From NCBI RefSeq assembly GCF_032108445.1, contig NZ_CP134876.1, forward strand, positions 2,666,001-2,730,000: a stretch of 64,000 bases of DNA. The letters are read 5' to 3'. The DNA is from Micromonospora halotolerans. GTDB taxonomy: Bacteria > Actinomycetota > Actinomycetes > Mycobacteriales > Micromonosporaceae. Positions 41,388-53,252 of the stretch are shown here, one piece after another (positions within the stretch are counted from its first letter, which is position 1; every line of letters begins with the position of its first letter). The notes beneath the pieces were generated by a model, which saw only the letters and a program-made list of their open reading frames with translations, ran no database searches and was not told the DNA's origin. Position numbers and translations under genes: made by a program.

Positions 41388-42424
41388 GTGACCCGATCAC
41401 CCGGCCCACCGTGGGCACCCCGCGCGAGAGCGTGGACCCCGCCGCCGTCGAGGAGAAGCGCGAGGGCACCCTGCCGCGCGGCATCGACCGGCTCGGCGAG
41501 CGCAAGCGCGCCCGGCTGGAGCAGTTGACCCAGGCCACCGCCGAGAAGGGCGGCGTCAGTCTGGTCCGGGACGCGTTCCGCCGGCTGCGGCGCAACCCGA
41601 CGGCGATCATCGGCGCGTCCATCGTGGCGCTGTTCATCCTGGTCGCGATCTTCGCGCCGCTGCTCGCGCCGCACGACCCGGCGCAGCGCTTCGACGAGCT
41701 GACCAAGAACCTCACCGTGGAGAACATCCCCGGGGCCAGCAGCGAGTTCCCGCTCGGCTCCGACCCGCTCGGCCGGGACTTCCTGTCCCGCATGATCCAT
41801 GGCAGCCGGCAGACGCTGTTCGTCGGTGTGCTCGCCACGCTCATCGGGTTGGCCCTGGGCGTGCTGGTCGGCGCGATCGCCGGCGCCTTCGGCGGCTGGG
41901 TCGACAACATCCTGATGCGCTTCACCGACGTGATGCTGGCCCTGCCGGCGCTGCTGCTGGCCATCAGCCTGGTGGCCATGGCCAGCCGGTCCAGCCAGTG
42001 GACGGTGATCCTGGCGGTGGCCATCGTCAACGTGCCGATCTTCGCCCGGCTGCTGCGCGGATCGATGCTCGCCCAGCGGGAGAGCGACCACGTGCTCGCC
42101 GCCCGGGCGCTCGGTGTCAAGCAGGGGTCGATCGTGCTGCGGCACATGCTGCCCAACGCGATGACCGCCGTGATCGTGCAGGCCACGCTGACCCTCTCGA
42201 CCGCGATCCTGGAGGCGGCGTCGCTCTCCTTCCTCGGCCTCGGTGACCCGGACTTCAACCGCGCCGAATGGGGCCAGATGCTCGGTGTGGACGGTCAGCG
42301 CTACTTCGAGGTCCGGCCGGAACTGGCCTACTACCCGGCCATCGCGATCATCGTGGTCGCGCTGGGCTTCACCCTGCTGGGTGAGGGCATGCGCGAGGCG
42401 ATCGACCCGAAGAGCCGGCGGTGA
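41384..42424 (+). CDS. ABC transporter permease, DppC/OppC family
   Basis: 346 residues. A ~60-residue charged cytoplasmic N-terminus, then six membrane helices. The OppC_N segment (AFRRLRRNPTAIIGASIVALFILVAIFAPLLAPHDP), LGSDPLGRDFLSRMIHGSRQTLFVG and the EAA loop (HVLAARALGVKQGSIVLRHMLPNAM) identify the family. It pairs with the DppB-like permease. The ATG overlaps the upstream stop codon. Confidence 0.92.
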   Translation: MSDPITRPTVGTPRESVDPAAVEEKREGTLPRGIDRLGERKRARLEQLTQATAEKGGVSLVRDAFRRLRRNPTAIIGASIVALFILVAIFAPLLAPHDPAQRFDELTKNLTVENIPGASSEFPLGSDPLGRDFLSRMIHGSRQTLFVGVLATLIGLALGVLVGAIAGAFGGWVDNILMRFTDVMLALPALLLAISLVAMASRSSQWTVILAVAIVNVPIFARLLRGSMLAQRESDHVLAARALGVKQGSIVLRHMLPNAMTAVIVQATLTLSTAILEAASLSFLGLGDPDFNRAEWGQMLGVDGQRYFEVRPELAYYPAIAIIVVALGFTLLGEGMREAIDPKSRR

Positions 42425-42467
42425 CGGCGATGGCGACAACGGACCAGCACGATGAGGAAGTGACCCG

Positions 42468-43454
42468 ATGAGCCTGCTCGACGTACGCGATCTGAGCGTG
42501 GTGTTCCAGCGTCGCGGTGAGCGGCCGTTCACCGCGGTCGACAAGGTCAGCTTCAGCGTGGAGCCGGGGCAGACCGTGGGCCTGGTCGGCGAGTCCGGCT
42601 GCGGCAAGAGCGTGACCAGCCTGGCGATCATGGGCCTGCTGCCCCGGCGGGGCAACAAGGTCACCGGCGAGGTCAACTTCGACGGCGCCGACCTGCTGAA
42701 GCTGCGCCCGGACGACATGCGGGACCGGCGCGGCCGGGACATCGGCATGATCTTCCAGGACCCGCTGTCCTCGCTGAACCCGGTCGTGCCGATCGGCGTC
42801 CAGGTGACGGAGGTGCTGGAGCGGCACCGCGGGATGGACCGCAAGGCGGCCATGAAGGAGGCCCGCGAGCTGCTCGACGCGGTCGGCATCCCGGACCCGA
42901 TGCGGCGGCTCAAGGAGTACCCGCACCAGATCTCCGGCGGCATGCGGCAGCGCGCGTTGATCGCCATGGCGCTGGCCTGCAAGCCGCGGCTGCTCATCGC
43001 GGACGAGCCGACCACGGCGCTGGACGTGACCATCCAGGCGCAGATCCTCACCCTGCTCAAGCAGCTCGTCGACGAGACCGGCACCGCGCTGATCATGATC
43101 ACGCACGACCTGGGCGTGGTGGCCGGCCTCTGCGACACGGTCAACGTGCTCTACGGCGGCAAGGTGGTCGAGCGGGCCGCCCGGCACGAGCTGTTCGCCC
43201 GGCCGCGGCACCCGTACACGCACGGGCTGTTGAGCTCGGTGCCGCGGCTGGACTCGCCGCGGGGCGAGCGGCTGCACGCCATCCGCGGCTCGGTGGCCGA
43301 CAACATCCCGTGGGTCGAGGGGTGCGCGTTCGCCCCCCGCTGCGACAACGTGGTGGACGCCTGCCTGGAGGGCGCGCCTCCGCTCGAACCCACCGCGACC
43401 GGCGGCGACCTGCGCTGCAACAACCCCGTTTCCGAGGAGGTGGCGGTGCCGTGA
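42468..43454 (+). CDS. ABC transporter ATP-binding protein, DppD family
   Basis: 328 residues. Walker [11 protein letters not shown]-loop [10 protein letters not shown], signature [15 protein letters not shown], Walker [13 protein letters not shown] and H-loop ITHD are all present. The C-terminal oligopeptide (HPY) extension carries the spaced Cys residues ([15 protein letters not shown]). It powers import with the DppF-like partner, whose GTG start overlaps its stop. Confidence 0.94.
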   Translation: MSLLDVRDLSVVFQRRGERPFTAVDKVSFSVEPGQTVGLVGESGCGKSVTSLAIMGLLPRRGNKVTGEVNFDGADLLKLRPDDMRDRRGRDIGMIFQDPLSSLNPVVPIGVQVTEVLERHRGMDRKAAMKEARELLDAVGIPDPMRRLKEYPHQISGGMRQRALIAMALACKPRLLIADEPTTALDVTIQAQILTLLKQLVDETGTALIMITHDLGVVAGLCDTVNVLYGGKVVERAARHELFARPRHPYTHGLLSSVPRLDSPRGERLHAIRGSVADNIPWVEGCAFAPRCDNVVDACLEGAPPLEPTATGGDLRCNNPVSEEVAVP

Positions 43455-44557
43455 CCGAGTCGACCGAGCGGACCGAACCACTTGTCGAACTGCGCGACGT
43501 CAAGGTCCACTTTCCGATCAAGAGCGGCGTGCTCTTCGACCGCACCGTCGGCCACGTCTACGCCGTGGACGGCGTCTCGCTCACCATCAACAAGGGCGAG
43601 ACGTACGGGCTGGTGGGCGAGTCGGGGTGCGGCAAGTCCACCCTCGGGCGGGGCCTGCTGCGGCTGGTCGAGCCGACCGACGGTGAGATCGTCTTCGACG
43701 GCACCGACATCCGCGCGCTCAAGGGCGAGTCGATGCGCCGGATGCGTCGCCGCATCCAGATGATCTTCCAGGACCCGCTGTCCAGCCTCGACCCCCGCCA
43801 ATCGGTGGAGTCGCTGCTGGTCGAGGGCCTCAAGGCGCACGGCCTGGCCAAGGACAAGGCGGCCACCGACAGGCGGCTCCGGGAGACGCTCGCCGCGGTC
43901 GGCCTGCCCGCCTCGGCGCTGAGCAAGTACCCGCACGAGTTCTCCGGCGGCCAGCGCCAGCGCATCGGCATCGCCCGCGCCCTGGTGCTCGACCCGGACC
44001 TGATCGTCGCCGACGAGCCGGTCTCCGCGCTGGACGTGTCGATCCAGGCGCAGGTGATCAACCTGCTGGAGGAGCTGCAGAACGAGCACGGCCTGACATA
44101 CCTGATCATCGCCCACGACCTGGCGGTGGTCCGGCACATCGCCGACACGGTCGGGGTGATGTACCTCGGCGGCCTGGTGGAGGAGGCGTCCAGCGACGAC
44201 CTCTACCGGGAGCCGATGCACCCGTACACCAAGGCGCTCATGTCCGCGGTGCCGGTGCCGGACCCGCAGGTGGAGGACCGGCGGGAGCGGATCCTGCTCG
44301 CGGGCGACCTGCCCTCCCCGACGAACCCGCCGCCCGGCTGCCGGTTCCACACCCGGTGCCCGTGGGCCCAGCCGACCCGGTGCGCCGAGGAACGGCCGGC
44401 GCTGCGCGAGGTGCTGGGCGGGCACCGGGTGGCCTGCCACTACGCGGAGGACATCGCCGCCGGCCGGATCCGGCCGCACGAGGTGAAGCCGGAGCTGGTC
44501 CGGCCGGACGACGGCGCGGCGCCGGGCGACACCGGGGAGCTGATCCCGACCCCGTGA
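43451..44557 (+). CDS. ABC transporter ATP-binding protein, DppF family
   Basis: 368 residues from the GTG at 43451. Walker [47 protein letters not shown] and IAHD are complete. The C-terminal HPY extension has the Cys set [15 protein letters not shown]. The extra ~40 C-terminal residues are charged. It is the last gene of the five-gene importer operon, closed by a strong terminator. Confidence 0.94.
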   Translation: MTESTERTEPLVELRDVKVHFPIKSGVLFDRTVGHVYAVDGVSLTINKGETYGLVGESGCGKSTLGRGLLRLVEPTDGEIVFDGTDIRALKGESMRRMRRRIQMIFQDPLSSLDPRQSVESLLVEGLKAHGLAKDKAATDRRLRETLAAVGLPASALSKYPHEFSGGQRQRIGIARALVLDPDLIVADEPVSALDVSIQAQVINLLEELQNEHGLTYLIIAHDLAVVRHIADTVGVMYLGGLVEEASSDDLYREPMHPYTKALMSAVPVPDPQVEDRRERILLAGDLPSPTNPPPGCRFHTRCPWAQPTRCAEERPALREVLGGHRVACHYAEDIAAGRIRPHEVKPELVRPDDGAAPGDTGELIPTP

Positions 44558-44568
44558 CGTGACGACGC

Positions 44569-44600
44569 GAGGCCCCTTCCCCGGGCGGGGAAGGGGCCTC
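44569..44600. terminator. terminator of the ABC transporter operon
   Basis: Perfect 14-bp stem with GGGC loop, between the convergent dppF-like and Ala/Pro-rich genes. Confidence 0.8.
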
Positions 44601-44618
44601 GTCGCGTTCCGACCGGGG

Positions 44619-45104
44619 TCAGCCCTCGGGGCGGTGGAGCAGGGCCACCGCGACGGTGTGCACGGCGTCCAGCGCGGCCGGATCGGCCAGCGGCACCCGG
44701 GCGCCGGTCACCGCGTACCACTCGTCGGCGTCCTTGTACTGCACCCGCAGGGTGACCTGGCCATCGGCGTACTCGGTGCGCAGCGTCAGGTCGCCGGTCA
44801 CCACGCCGACCTCGTCGGTCATCACCCCGCCCGGGCCGGCGGTGATGTCGCTGGTCCGTTCCGGGGCTCCGGGCGCCGGCGGGGCGGCCGCGGGCGCGGG
44901 CGCGGCCGGCGTGGCGTCTGCGGACATCCCGGCGCCGGAGACGTCGGCGGGGGCGGACGGCGTGCCGTCGGCCATCATCCCGGCCGAGGTCGGCCCCGGC
45001 GCGGTCGCGCCACCGGCGGACGCCGCGGCGTCCCCGCCCGTGGTGTCCGGCGTTCCCTCCGGCGCCGGCGCGCCACCGGCGCCGGTCACGGCTTGTTCGC
45101 CCAT
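44619..45104 (-). CDS. Ala/Pro-rich protein of unknown function
   Basis: 161 residues. The first ~95 are a low-complexity Ala/Gly/Pro/Thr run. The last ~65 form a compact domain: GVVTGDLTLRTEYADGQVTLRVQYKDADEWYAVTGARVPLADPAALDAVHTVAVALL. No signal peptide is obvious. Its start lies 19 bases inside the 3' end of the HNH gene, so the two are probably co-expressed. No function can be assigned. Confidence 0.7.
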   Translation of the reverse strand: MGEQAVTGAGGAPAPEGTPDTTGGDAAASAGGATAPGPTSAGMMADGTPSAPADVSGAGMSADATPAAPAPAAAPPAPGAPERTSDITAGPGGVMTDEVGVVTGDLTLRTEYADGQVTLRVQYKDADEWYAVTGARVPLADPAALDAVHTVAVALLHRPEG

Positions 45105-45751
45105 GTGCAGCCCTCCAACATGTCGGTGAGGGCGGCCTTCTCGGCACTGGTCACCGTCAGCCGCCAGTAGTGCTTGACCGTCACCCAGTCCGCGGCGTAC
45201 TGGCACCAGTACGAGCGGTTCGCCGGCTTCCACTGGGACGGGTCCTGGTCACCCTTTGCCCGGTTGGAGCGGAGGGAAACCGCGATGAGCTGCGGCCGGG
45301 TCAGGTCGTTGGCGAAGTCGCCGCGCTTCGAGTCGTCCCACTCGTCGGCACCGGAGCGCCAGGCGTTGGCCAGCGGCACCATGTGGTCGATGTCCACGTC
45401 GGCCGGATCGGTCAGCGCCAGCCCGTCGTACGCGCTCTCCCAGCGGCCGCCCACCACGTTGCAGCCGGAGAGCTTGATGCCCTCGCCGTCCCGTTGCAGC
45501 ACGGTGTCCCGCACGTCGCAGTTCTTGCCGGTGTCCCGCCAGTGCGGGAAGCGGGTCCGGCTGTAGCCCTTCATCGACCCGGCGGCGGCGACGGTCAGCT
45601 CACCGAGCTGCTGGTCGACGTTGCCGGCGGCGCTGGGCGGCGTGTCCGGCTCGTCGACCGGCACGCATCCGGTGACGCCGAGGGCGAGCACCGCGGTGAA
45701 CGCCGCGGCCATCCCGGCGCGGGCTCCTGATCTCGTACGCACAGACGACAC
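45086..45751 (-). CDS. secreted HNH-family endonuclease lipoprotein
   Basis: 221 residues. A lipobox LGVTGC (Cys29) suggests an exported lipoprotein. The nuclease signature DIDHMVPLANAWRSGADEWDD...RSNRAKGDQDPSQWKP (DxDHxxP...N) belongs to the DUF1524/GmrSD-C group common in secreted actinomycete nucleases. It probably degrades extracellular nucleic acid. The Cys pairs (NCDVRD...GCNVV and WCQY...GCTW) may form disulfides outside the cell. Confidence 0.88.
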   Translation of the reverse strand: MSSVRTRSGARAGMAAAFTAVLALGVTGCVPVDEPDTPPSAAGNVDQQLGELTVAAAGSMKGYSRTRFPHWRDTGKNCDVRDTVLQRDGEGIKLSGCNVVGGRWESAYDGLALTDPADVDIDHMVPLANAWRSGADEWDDSKRGDFANDLTRPQLIAVSLRSNRAKGDQDPSQWKPANRSYWCQYAADWVTVKHYWRLTVTSAEKAALTDMLEGCTWANKP

Positions 45752-45850
45752 CTCTCCAGCTTGAGCGCTCCGGGCGAGTCCGCACAGTACCCGGCGACGG
45801 TTTCCGTGATTCGTGGCGTCGGAGTGGAGGGCCGGGCAGAGTGGTTACCC

Positions 45851-47284
45851 ATGACCGCACCCGCTCCCGCGCTGCGTATCGGCACCGCCGCCGGTCGCGG
45901 CACCCTGCTCGCGGCGATCCTCGCCTCCGGCATGGTCTTCCTGGACAGCACCGTGGTCAACGTGGCGCTGCCCCGGCTCGGCGCCGAACTCGACGCCACC
46001 GTGGCCGGTCTGCAGTGGACGGTCAACGGGTACCTGCTGATGCTGGCCGCGTTCGTGCTGCTCGGCGGCGCGCTCGGCGACCGGTTCGGGCGGCGCCGGG
46101 TCTTCCTGGTCGGGGTGGTGTGGTTCGCCGTGGCCTCGATGCTCTGCGGGCTCGCCCAGGGCACCGGCTGGCTGATCGCCGCCCGGTTCCTCCAGGGCGC
46201 CGGTGGGGCGCTGCTCACCCCCGGCTCGCTCTCGGTGCTCCAGGCCAGCTTCGACCCGGACGACCGGGCCCGGGCCATCGGCACCTGGTCCGGGCTCTCC
46301 GGGGTGTCGACGGCGCTCGGCCCGCTGCTCGGCGGCTGGCTGATCGACGCGCTCTCCTGGCGGTGGATCTTCTTCGTCAACCTGCCGCTGGCCGTCGGGG
46401 TGGTGCTCGCCGCGCTGCGCTGGGTGCCGGAGAGCTGCGACGAGGCGGTCTCGCGTACCGGAGCCGACCGGCGGTTCGACGTGGCCGGCGCGCTGCTCGG
46501 CGCGCTGGCCCTCGGCGGCGTCACGTACGCCCTGATCGACGCGCCGGCGCGGGGCGCCGGCTCTCCGGCGGTGCTGGCCGCGGCGGTGGTCGGAGTGCTC
46601 GGCGCGGTGGTCTTCGTGCTGGTCGAGCGGCGCCGCGGTGACACCGCCATGCTGCCCACCGGGCTGTTCAGCAGCCGGCTCTTCTCGGTGCTGAACATCT
46701 TCACCGTGATCGTCTACGCGGCGCTCGGCGGCTTCACGTTCTTCCTGGCCGTCTACCTGCAGAACGTGGTCGGCTGGTCGGCGCTGCTCACCGGCCTGGC
46801 CACCGTGCCCATGACCCTGCTGCTGCTGGTCGGCTCGGCGCGGGCCGGTGCGCTCGCCGCCCGGATCGGCCCCCGGCTGCCGCTCACCGTCGGCCCGGTG
46901 GTCGCCGCGGCCGGCCTGCTGCTGCTGCGCCGGGTCGGGCCCGGGGCGTCGTACTGGGTGGACGTGCTGCCCGGGGTGCTCCTGTTCGGGGCGGGGCTCA
47001 CCCTGGTGGTCGCCCCGCTGACCGCGTCCGTGCTGGCCGCGGTGGCGGACCGGTTCGCCGGAGTGGCGAGCGGCTTCAACAACGCCGCCGCCCGGGCCGG
47101 CGGCCTGCTCGCGGTGGCCGCGCTGCCGCTGCTGGTCGGCCTCTCCGGCAGCGGCTACGAGCAGAAGACCGCGCTGGCCGGCGCGTTCCGCGGTGCGCTG
47201 CTCTGGTGCGCCGGCCTGCTGCTGGTCGGGGCGGTGCTGGCCGGGCTGCTGATCCACCGCCCCCGCCAACCGACCGGGCGTTAG
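45851..47284 (+). CDS. MFS transporter, DHA2 (EmrB/QacA) family
   Basis: 477 residues, about 14 membrane helices. Motif D1 LDSTVVNVALP, motif A GALGDRFGRRRVFLVG and motif C GVSTALGPLLGGWLID are clear, placing it with drug/H+ antiporters. The ATG at 45851 is selected; the earlier in-frame ATG lies in the divergent promoter region. It is divergent from the HNH gene and followed by the 51-bp repeat. Confidence 0.9.
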   Translation: MTAPAPALRIGTAAGRGTLLAAILASGMVFLDSTVVNVALPRLGAELDATVAGLQWTVNGYLLMLAAFVLLGGALGDRFGRRRVFLVGVVWFAVASMLCGLAQGTGWLIAARFLQGAGGALLTPGSLSVLQASFDPDDRARAIGTWSGLSGVSTALGPLLGGWLIDALSWRWIFFVNLPLAVGVVLAALRWVPESCDEAVSRTGADRRFDVAGALLGALALGGVTYALIDAPARGAGSPAVLAAAVVGVLGAVVFVLVERRRGDTAMLPTGLFSSRLFSVLNIFTVIVYAALGGFTFFLAVYLQNVVGWSALLTGLATVPMTLLLLVGSARAGALAARIGPRLPLTVGPVVAAAGLLLLRRVGPGASYWVDVLPGVLLFGAGLTLVVAPLTASVLAAVADRFAGVASGFNNAAARAGGLLAVAALPLLVGLSGSGYEQKTALAGAFRGALLWCAGLLLVGAVLAGLLIHRPRQPTGR

Positions 47285-47330
47285 GAGGGGCCCCCTGCTA
47301 TGCACGAGGCGTTAACAGGGGGCCCTTCCT
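47280..47330 (-). repeat. 51-bp dispersed intergenic repeat, copy B
   Basis: The reverse strand equals copy A (1174-1224) at 42 of 51 positions without gaps. It also lies between convergent genes, overlapping the MFS stop codon and ending seven bases from the leuA stop. Confidence 0.75.
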
Positions 47331-47336
47331 TTCGAC

Positions 47337-49205
<1,869 letters not shown>

Positions 49206-49213
49206 TCAACTCC

Positions 49214-49246
49214 GCGACGAGGTGCCGGCCGGTCAGGCCTCGTCGC
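49214..49246 (-). promoter_or_regulatory. leuA attenuator hairpin
   Basis: GCGACGAGG pairs perfectly with CCTCGTCGC (49214-49222 with 49238-49246) around a GC-rich loop. The stem covers the last codons and stop of the leader ORF, so ribosome position on the leader would decide whether it forms. Confidence 0.65.
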
Positions 49247-49277
49247 GGCAGCGAAGGAGAAGGTACGCCCGCCACAT
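49233..49277 (-). CDS. leuA leader peptide
   Basis: A 14-residue ORF, MWRAYLLLRCRDEA, 145 bases upstream of leuA. The three consecutive Leu codons are CTT, CTC and CTT, uncommon codons in this GC-rich genome. Stalling here under leucine shortage would favour readthrough into leuA. Leu-rich leaders before leuA have been described in actinobacteria. Confidence 0.7.
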   Translation of the reverse strand: MWRAYLLLRCRDEA

Positions 49278-49327
49278 GACAAGGTCACCCTACGTGGTGA
49301 GATCGTCGGTGGGAAGCCAGGTCCGGA

Positions 49328-50599
49328 CTATGGGACCGGTGTCACGACCTCTTCCGGTGCCACGGCGCCCAGGCGCGGCGTCCGCCCGGCCCAGGCCACC
49401 GCGGGCACGATCGCCAGCCCCACCAGCGCGAAGACGGCCGCCGTCGGGTACCAGCCCCAGCCGCCGGTGGTCACCCCCAGGGCGGTGAGCCCGGCCGGGG
49501 CGATCAGGTACTGCAGCTGCGTGCCGAGCCGGAACGCCCCCACGTACGCGCCGCGCTGGGTGGCCGGCGGCAGGGCGGCGGTGAGCCCCCAGGTGCCCGC
49601 CGACTCGACCAGCTCGGCGACGATCAGCAGCATCGCGGCGGCCACCAGCACCACCACGGTGAGCGCGCCCCGGGTCACCCCGGAGATCGGCAGGACCAGG
49701 CAGAACAGGGCGATCAGCAGGGCACCGCGGCGCGACGCCCGGGCGGCGCCCGGCGCGGTGTCGGCGCCCCGGCTGGCGCGCACCTGGAGCAGCACGATGA
49801 GGACCGTGTTGAGCACCACCAGCCCGGCGATCACCGTCTTCGGCGCGTCGGTGCGGGTGAGGATCCAGAGCGGCATCACCGTCAGGTAGAGCGTCTGGTG
49901 CGCGGTGAGCAGCCCCGACAGCAGGGACACCGTCATGAACGGGCGGTCCCGCAGCACGGCGAGCCGGCTCATCGGCTCCACCGGGCGGGACGCCTGCGGC
50001 AGCCGGGGCAGCCGCCGCACGAACAGCGACGTCACCAGGAACACCGCCGCGATGAACCAGACCATCCCCCGGTACGCCGCAATCGTGTCCACCGCCAGCA
50101 CCAGGCCGCTGATCGCCGCGCCGAGCCCGAACCCGACGTTCAGCAGCGAGCGCTGGTAGGCCATCGCGGTGACCCGCTCGGCCGGGGGGAGCGCATTGAT
50201 CGAGTAGACCTGCCGGGCCACGCCGGCCGCGGCGTCCACTGCGGCCAGGGCCACCACCACGGCGAGGAATCCGGCGAACCCGCCCACGAACGGGTACGTC
50301 GCGAAGAGCGCCCCGTCCAGCACCAGCGCGACCACCCAGACCCGCTGCGGCCCGTACCGGTCGGTGAGCCCGCCCAGGGGCACCGTGCCCAGCAGCGACA
50401 CCCCGGCCGCGATGGACAGGCCCAGCCCCACCTGGGCGGCGCTGAGCCCGAGCGCCCGGGTGAAGAAGACGGCGCTGCCCGCCTGGAACAGCCCGCCGCC
50501 GACGGCGTAGACCATGGCCTGCACGGCCAGGGCGCGGGTCAGCCCGGCGGGCGGTACGACGTGTTGGACGGCGGTGCGGATGGTGTCTCTGGCCCCCAT
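49328..50599 (-). CDS. MFS transporter
   Basis: 423 residues from the ATG at 50599, about 12 membrane helices, with a shortened A motif (GGLTDRYGPQRVWVVAL). It resembles the actinomycete MFS branch that pairs with winged-helix regulators. Upstream in-frame codons run into the promoter of the divergent regulator and are not used. The substrate is unknown; the neighbouring regulator probably controls it. Confidence 0.85.
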   Translation of the reverse strand: MGARDTIRTAVQHVVPPAGLTRALAVQAMVYAVGGGLFQAGSAVFFTRALGLSAAQVGLGLSIAAGVSLLGTVPLGGLTDRYGPQRVWVVALVLDGALFATYPFVGGFAGFLAVVVALAAVDAAAGVARQVYSINALPPAERVTAMAYQRSLLNVGFGLGAAISGLVLAVDTIAAYRGMVWFIAAVFLVTSLFVRRLPRLPQASRPVEPMSRLAVLRDRPFMTVSLLSGLLTAHQTLYLTVMPLWILTRTDAPKTVIAGLVVLNTVLIVLLQVRASRGADTAPGAARASRRGALLIALFCLVLPISGVTRGALTVVVLVAAAMLLIVAELVESAGTWGLTAALPPATQRGAYVGAFRLGTQLQYLIAPAGLTALGVTTGGWGWYPTAAVFALVGLAIVPAVAWAGRTPRLGAVAPEEVVTPVP

Positions 50600-50678
50600 G
50601 GCCGGTGAGTGAACCGTGCCCCCACGGAGTCCGTCGAGCCTTTTAGTCTGTGGCGAATCCTGCGTCCGGGGGGTGCGC

Positions 50679-51665
50679 GTGTCCGAGTTGCGGTTCAGCC
50701 TGGCCGACGTCGCGGGCGTGCGGTTCGCCGTCTCACCGGCCAACGAGACGGTCATGAGCATGTGGGCGCTGGCCGACCCGGTCCGCTACGCCGTGCACCT
50801 GCCGTGGATCGACCGGGCCCGGGCGACGCTGGGCCGGCCGGAGGTGGCCGACCGGGTCCGTCCGCTGAGGGAGCTGACCCGGCCGCACCGCTGGCTGCCC
50901 GACTTCCTCACCCCGGCCGCCCGGCCGGGCGCGGAGATCACCGAGCAGCTCGACCAGATCGCGGTGACGCCGCCGGACGTGGTGGTCCAGGACCTGCTGG
51001 CGACCACCCCGCGAGGACCGCTGAGCCCGTTCGGGCAGGCGCTGCTCGCCGATCCCCGCGCGTTGCTGCCGCAGCTCGTCGACGCGGTGCGGATCTGGTA
51101 CGACGAGGCGATCGCCCCGGACTGGACGCGGATGCGGGCGCTGCTCGACGCCGACGTCGCGTACCGGGCCGCCCAGCTCGCCGAGGGCGGCGCCGGTCGG
51201 CTGTTCGCGCAGCTGCACCCGAGCCTGCGCTGGCTGGGCGACCGGGTGGTCAGCGACGACCCGTTCGAGCGGGACTTCGACCTCCGTGGGCGCGGGCTGG
51301 CGCTGAACCCGAGCGTGTTCACCGACCGGCGGGTGCTGTGGAACCTGCTGGAGGACTCGCTGCCGGCCGGGGCGTACCCGGTCCGGGCGGTGGGCACGCT
51401 CTGGGAGACGGTCGAGGCGCCGCCCGGTGACGCCCTGGCGCGGGTGGTCGGCGCCGGCCGGGCCGCGCTGCTGCATCTGCTCGACACGGCGGCCACGACC
51501 ACCGACCTGGCCCGGCGCACCGGGATGTCGGGTGGGAACGTGTCGCAGCACCTGGCCGCGCTGCACGCCGCCGGGCTGGTGTCCCGGTCCCGGCAGGGCC
51601 GGCACGTCCTCTACCGCAACACGGACGCCGCGACGGTCCTGGTCCGGGCCAGCCGCGGCGGGTGA
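50679..51665 (+). CDS. winged-helix (ArsR-like) regulator
   Basis: 328 residues from the GTG at 50679, with a G-run six bases upstream. The HTH is at the C-terminus (about 265-325: GRAALLHLLDTAATTTDLARRTGMSGGNVSQHLAALHAAGLVSRSRQGRHVLYRNT). The N-terminal ~250 residues are a helical sensing domain of the DUF5937-like type. It diverges from the MFS gene with an 80-bp shared promoter region, which suggests it regulates that pump. A GTG at 50673 is an equal alternative start. Confidence 0.85.
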   Translation: MSELRFSLADVAGVRFAVSPANETVMSMWALADPVRYAVHLPWIDRARATLGRPEVADRVRPLRELTRPHRWLPDFLTPAARPGAEITEQLDQIAVTPPDVVVQDLLATTPRGPLSPFGQALLADPRALLPQLVDAVRIWYDEAIAPDWTRMRALLDADVAYRAAQLAEGGAGRLFAQLHPSLRWLGDRVVSDDPFERDFDLRGRGLALNPSVFTDRRVLWNLLEDSLPAGAYPVRAVGTLWETVEAPPGDALARVVGAGRAALLHLLDTAATTTDLARRTGMSGGNVSQHLAALHAAGLVSRSRQGRHVLYRNTDAATVLVRASRGG

Positions 51666-51681
51666 CGCCGGCGGGGGCGGG

Positions 51682-52212
51682 TCAGGCCAGGAGCAGGTCG
51701 GCGAGCGGCCGGCGGCGGCGCAGTGCGGTCTCCCGGTCCCGGAGGTCCTCGGGCAGCGCGAACGGGTCCCCGAGCCGGCCGACCGCGGCCACCACCAGGG
51801 GCCGCACGTCGAGCGCCAGGTCCAGCTCGGTGGCGAGGCCGGCGCGGTCGAAGCGGGTGAGCTGGTGCACGTGCAGGCCGAGCGCGGTGGCCTGCACGGT
51901 CAGGTGGGCGACGGCCTGGCCCAGGTCGTACGCGGCCCGTTCCGGGTCGCCGCCGGTGTGCGCGCCGACGACCAGGGCGGCGGCGTGCCGCACCCAGCGT
52001 TGGTCACCCTCGGGCAGGTTGACCAGGATGCGCTTCCACGTCTCGTCCTGCCGGTGGCCGAGCGCGAAGCGCCACGGCTGGGTGTTGCCGGCCGAGGGCG
52101 CCCAGCGGGCGGCCTCCAGCAGGGAGATGGCCTCGCCGCCGGTCAGCTCGGCGGCCGGGTCGAAGGCGCGGGGGCTCCAGCGGAAGGCGAGCAGCGGGGT
52201 GAGGTCGGGCAT
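51682..52212 (-). CDS. nitroreductase family protein
   Basis: 176 residues. FRWSPRAFDPAAELTGGEAISLLEAARWAPSAGNTQPWRF is the FMN-binding N-terminal signature, and DLGQAVAHLTVQATALGLHVHQLTRFD the dimer core of small nitroreductases. It reduces an unknown nitro, quinone or flavin substrate with NAD(P)H. The ATG at 52212 is chosen, with one at 52224 possible. It converges on the regulator gene 16 bases away. Confidence 0.88.
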   Translation of the reverse strand: MPDLTPLLAFRWSPRAFDPAAELTGGEAISLLEAARWAPSAGNTQPWRFALGHRQDETWKRILVNLPEGDQRWVRHAAALVVGAHTGGDPERAAYDLGQAVAHLTVQATALGLHVHQLTRFDRAGLATELDLALDVRPLVVAAVGRLGDPFALPEDLRDRETALRRRRPLADLLLA

Positions 52213-52298
52213 GGGGTGAAGCATCCCTGATGAGCGTTTTGCCCCGACGGCCCGCCCCTGACAGATGTGGCCAAGAGCACCCGTAACGGACATCGGCG

Positions 52299-53081
52299 TC
52301 AGGGCGTTCCCGCGCTCGGGCTGTCGGTCGGCGACGGCGCGTCCCGGCTCACCGGCTCGCCCTCGGTGACCGGCCCGGCCAGCGGCACGGTGGCCGGCGC
52401 CGCACCCGGCTCGCCGGCCAGCTTCAGCGTGCCGAAGGCGGTCCGGACCGCGGCCGGCGTGCCGTCCGGCAGGTAGCAGTAGATCCCCACGTCCAGCGGG
52501 GCGTTCAGCGACGCCGAGGTCGACTCGACCGAGTAGCACTCGCCGTTCACCCCGGGCAGCGGGGTGGCCGGCGAGACGGCGAGCGGGGCACGCCGGTCGG
52601 TGAGCACGTCCAGCCAGTCGGTGAACGGGTGCTGCACCCGCGGGTCCAGCTTGCGGGGCACGGCGTCGTCGGCGTCGCCGAGGCGTACGCAGCCCGCCGG
52701 CTGCGCCCACCCGGTCGACGGCAGGGCGCACTGGAAGAGCCCGTCGGCGGTGGCGGCGAGCGAGACGTCGACCGTGCCGCCCTGCCCCCAACCGGGCACG
52801 TCCACCCGCCAGGTGCCGTCGTTCGCACTGGTCACCGCGACCGTCCGGGTCGTGCCGTCGGCCGGCTCGAAGGTGTACGTGGCGGTGAGGTGCCGGTCCT
52901 GGGCCGCGGCGGCCAGCGCGGCGAGGTCGTCCCGGGCGGCGTCCACCCCGGCCGGGACGGGGTCGGCGGTGCTGGTCGGGGCCGGGCTCGGCGGGTCGGC
53001 GGTGCAGGCGACCAGGAGCGCGGGCAGGGTGAGCGCCAGGGCGCCGGTCAGTCGCCGGGCCGCGCGTCGGTGTGCGTGCAC
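52299..53081 (-). CDS. lipoprotein of unknown function
   Basis: 260 residues. The lipobox LLVAC (Cys26) follows a short basic leader. A helix ([24 protein letters not shown]) and a beta-rich domain with three or four Cys ([27 protein letters not shown]) could be disulfide-bonded outside the cell. A Pro/Ser/Thr-rich tail closes it. No enzyme motif seen. Confidence 0.75.
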   Translation of the reverse strand: MHAHRRAARRLTGALALTLPALLVACTADPPSPAPTSTADPVPAGVDAARDDLAALAAAAQDRHLTATYTFEPADGTTRTVAVTSANDGTWRVDVPGWGQGGTVDVSLAATADGLFQCALPSTGWAQPAGCVRLGDADDAVPRKLDPRVQHPFTDWLDVLTDRRAPLAVSPATPLPGVNGECYSVESTSASLNAPLDVGIYCYLPDGTPAAVRTAFGTLKLAGEPGAAPATVPLAGPVTEGEPVSRDAPSPTDSPSAGTP

Positions 53082-53252
53082 CGGGACATTCTGCGGTGCC
53101 GGCCGCGCTCCGGCGAGCCCGCCGTGCGGGTGTTCCGGCCGGCGTGTCGTCCGGCCGGTCGGGTCCGGTGAGCCGCCGCACGCCGGGGCCGGATGGTGGG
53201 ATCACCCGGCCCGGCCCCGTGCGCCGCCCGATACCCTGGGAAGGTCTGACAC

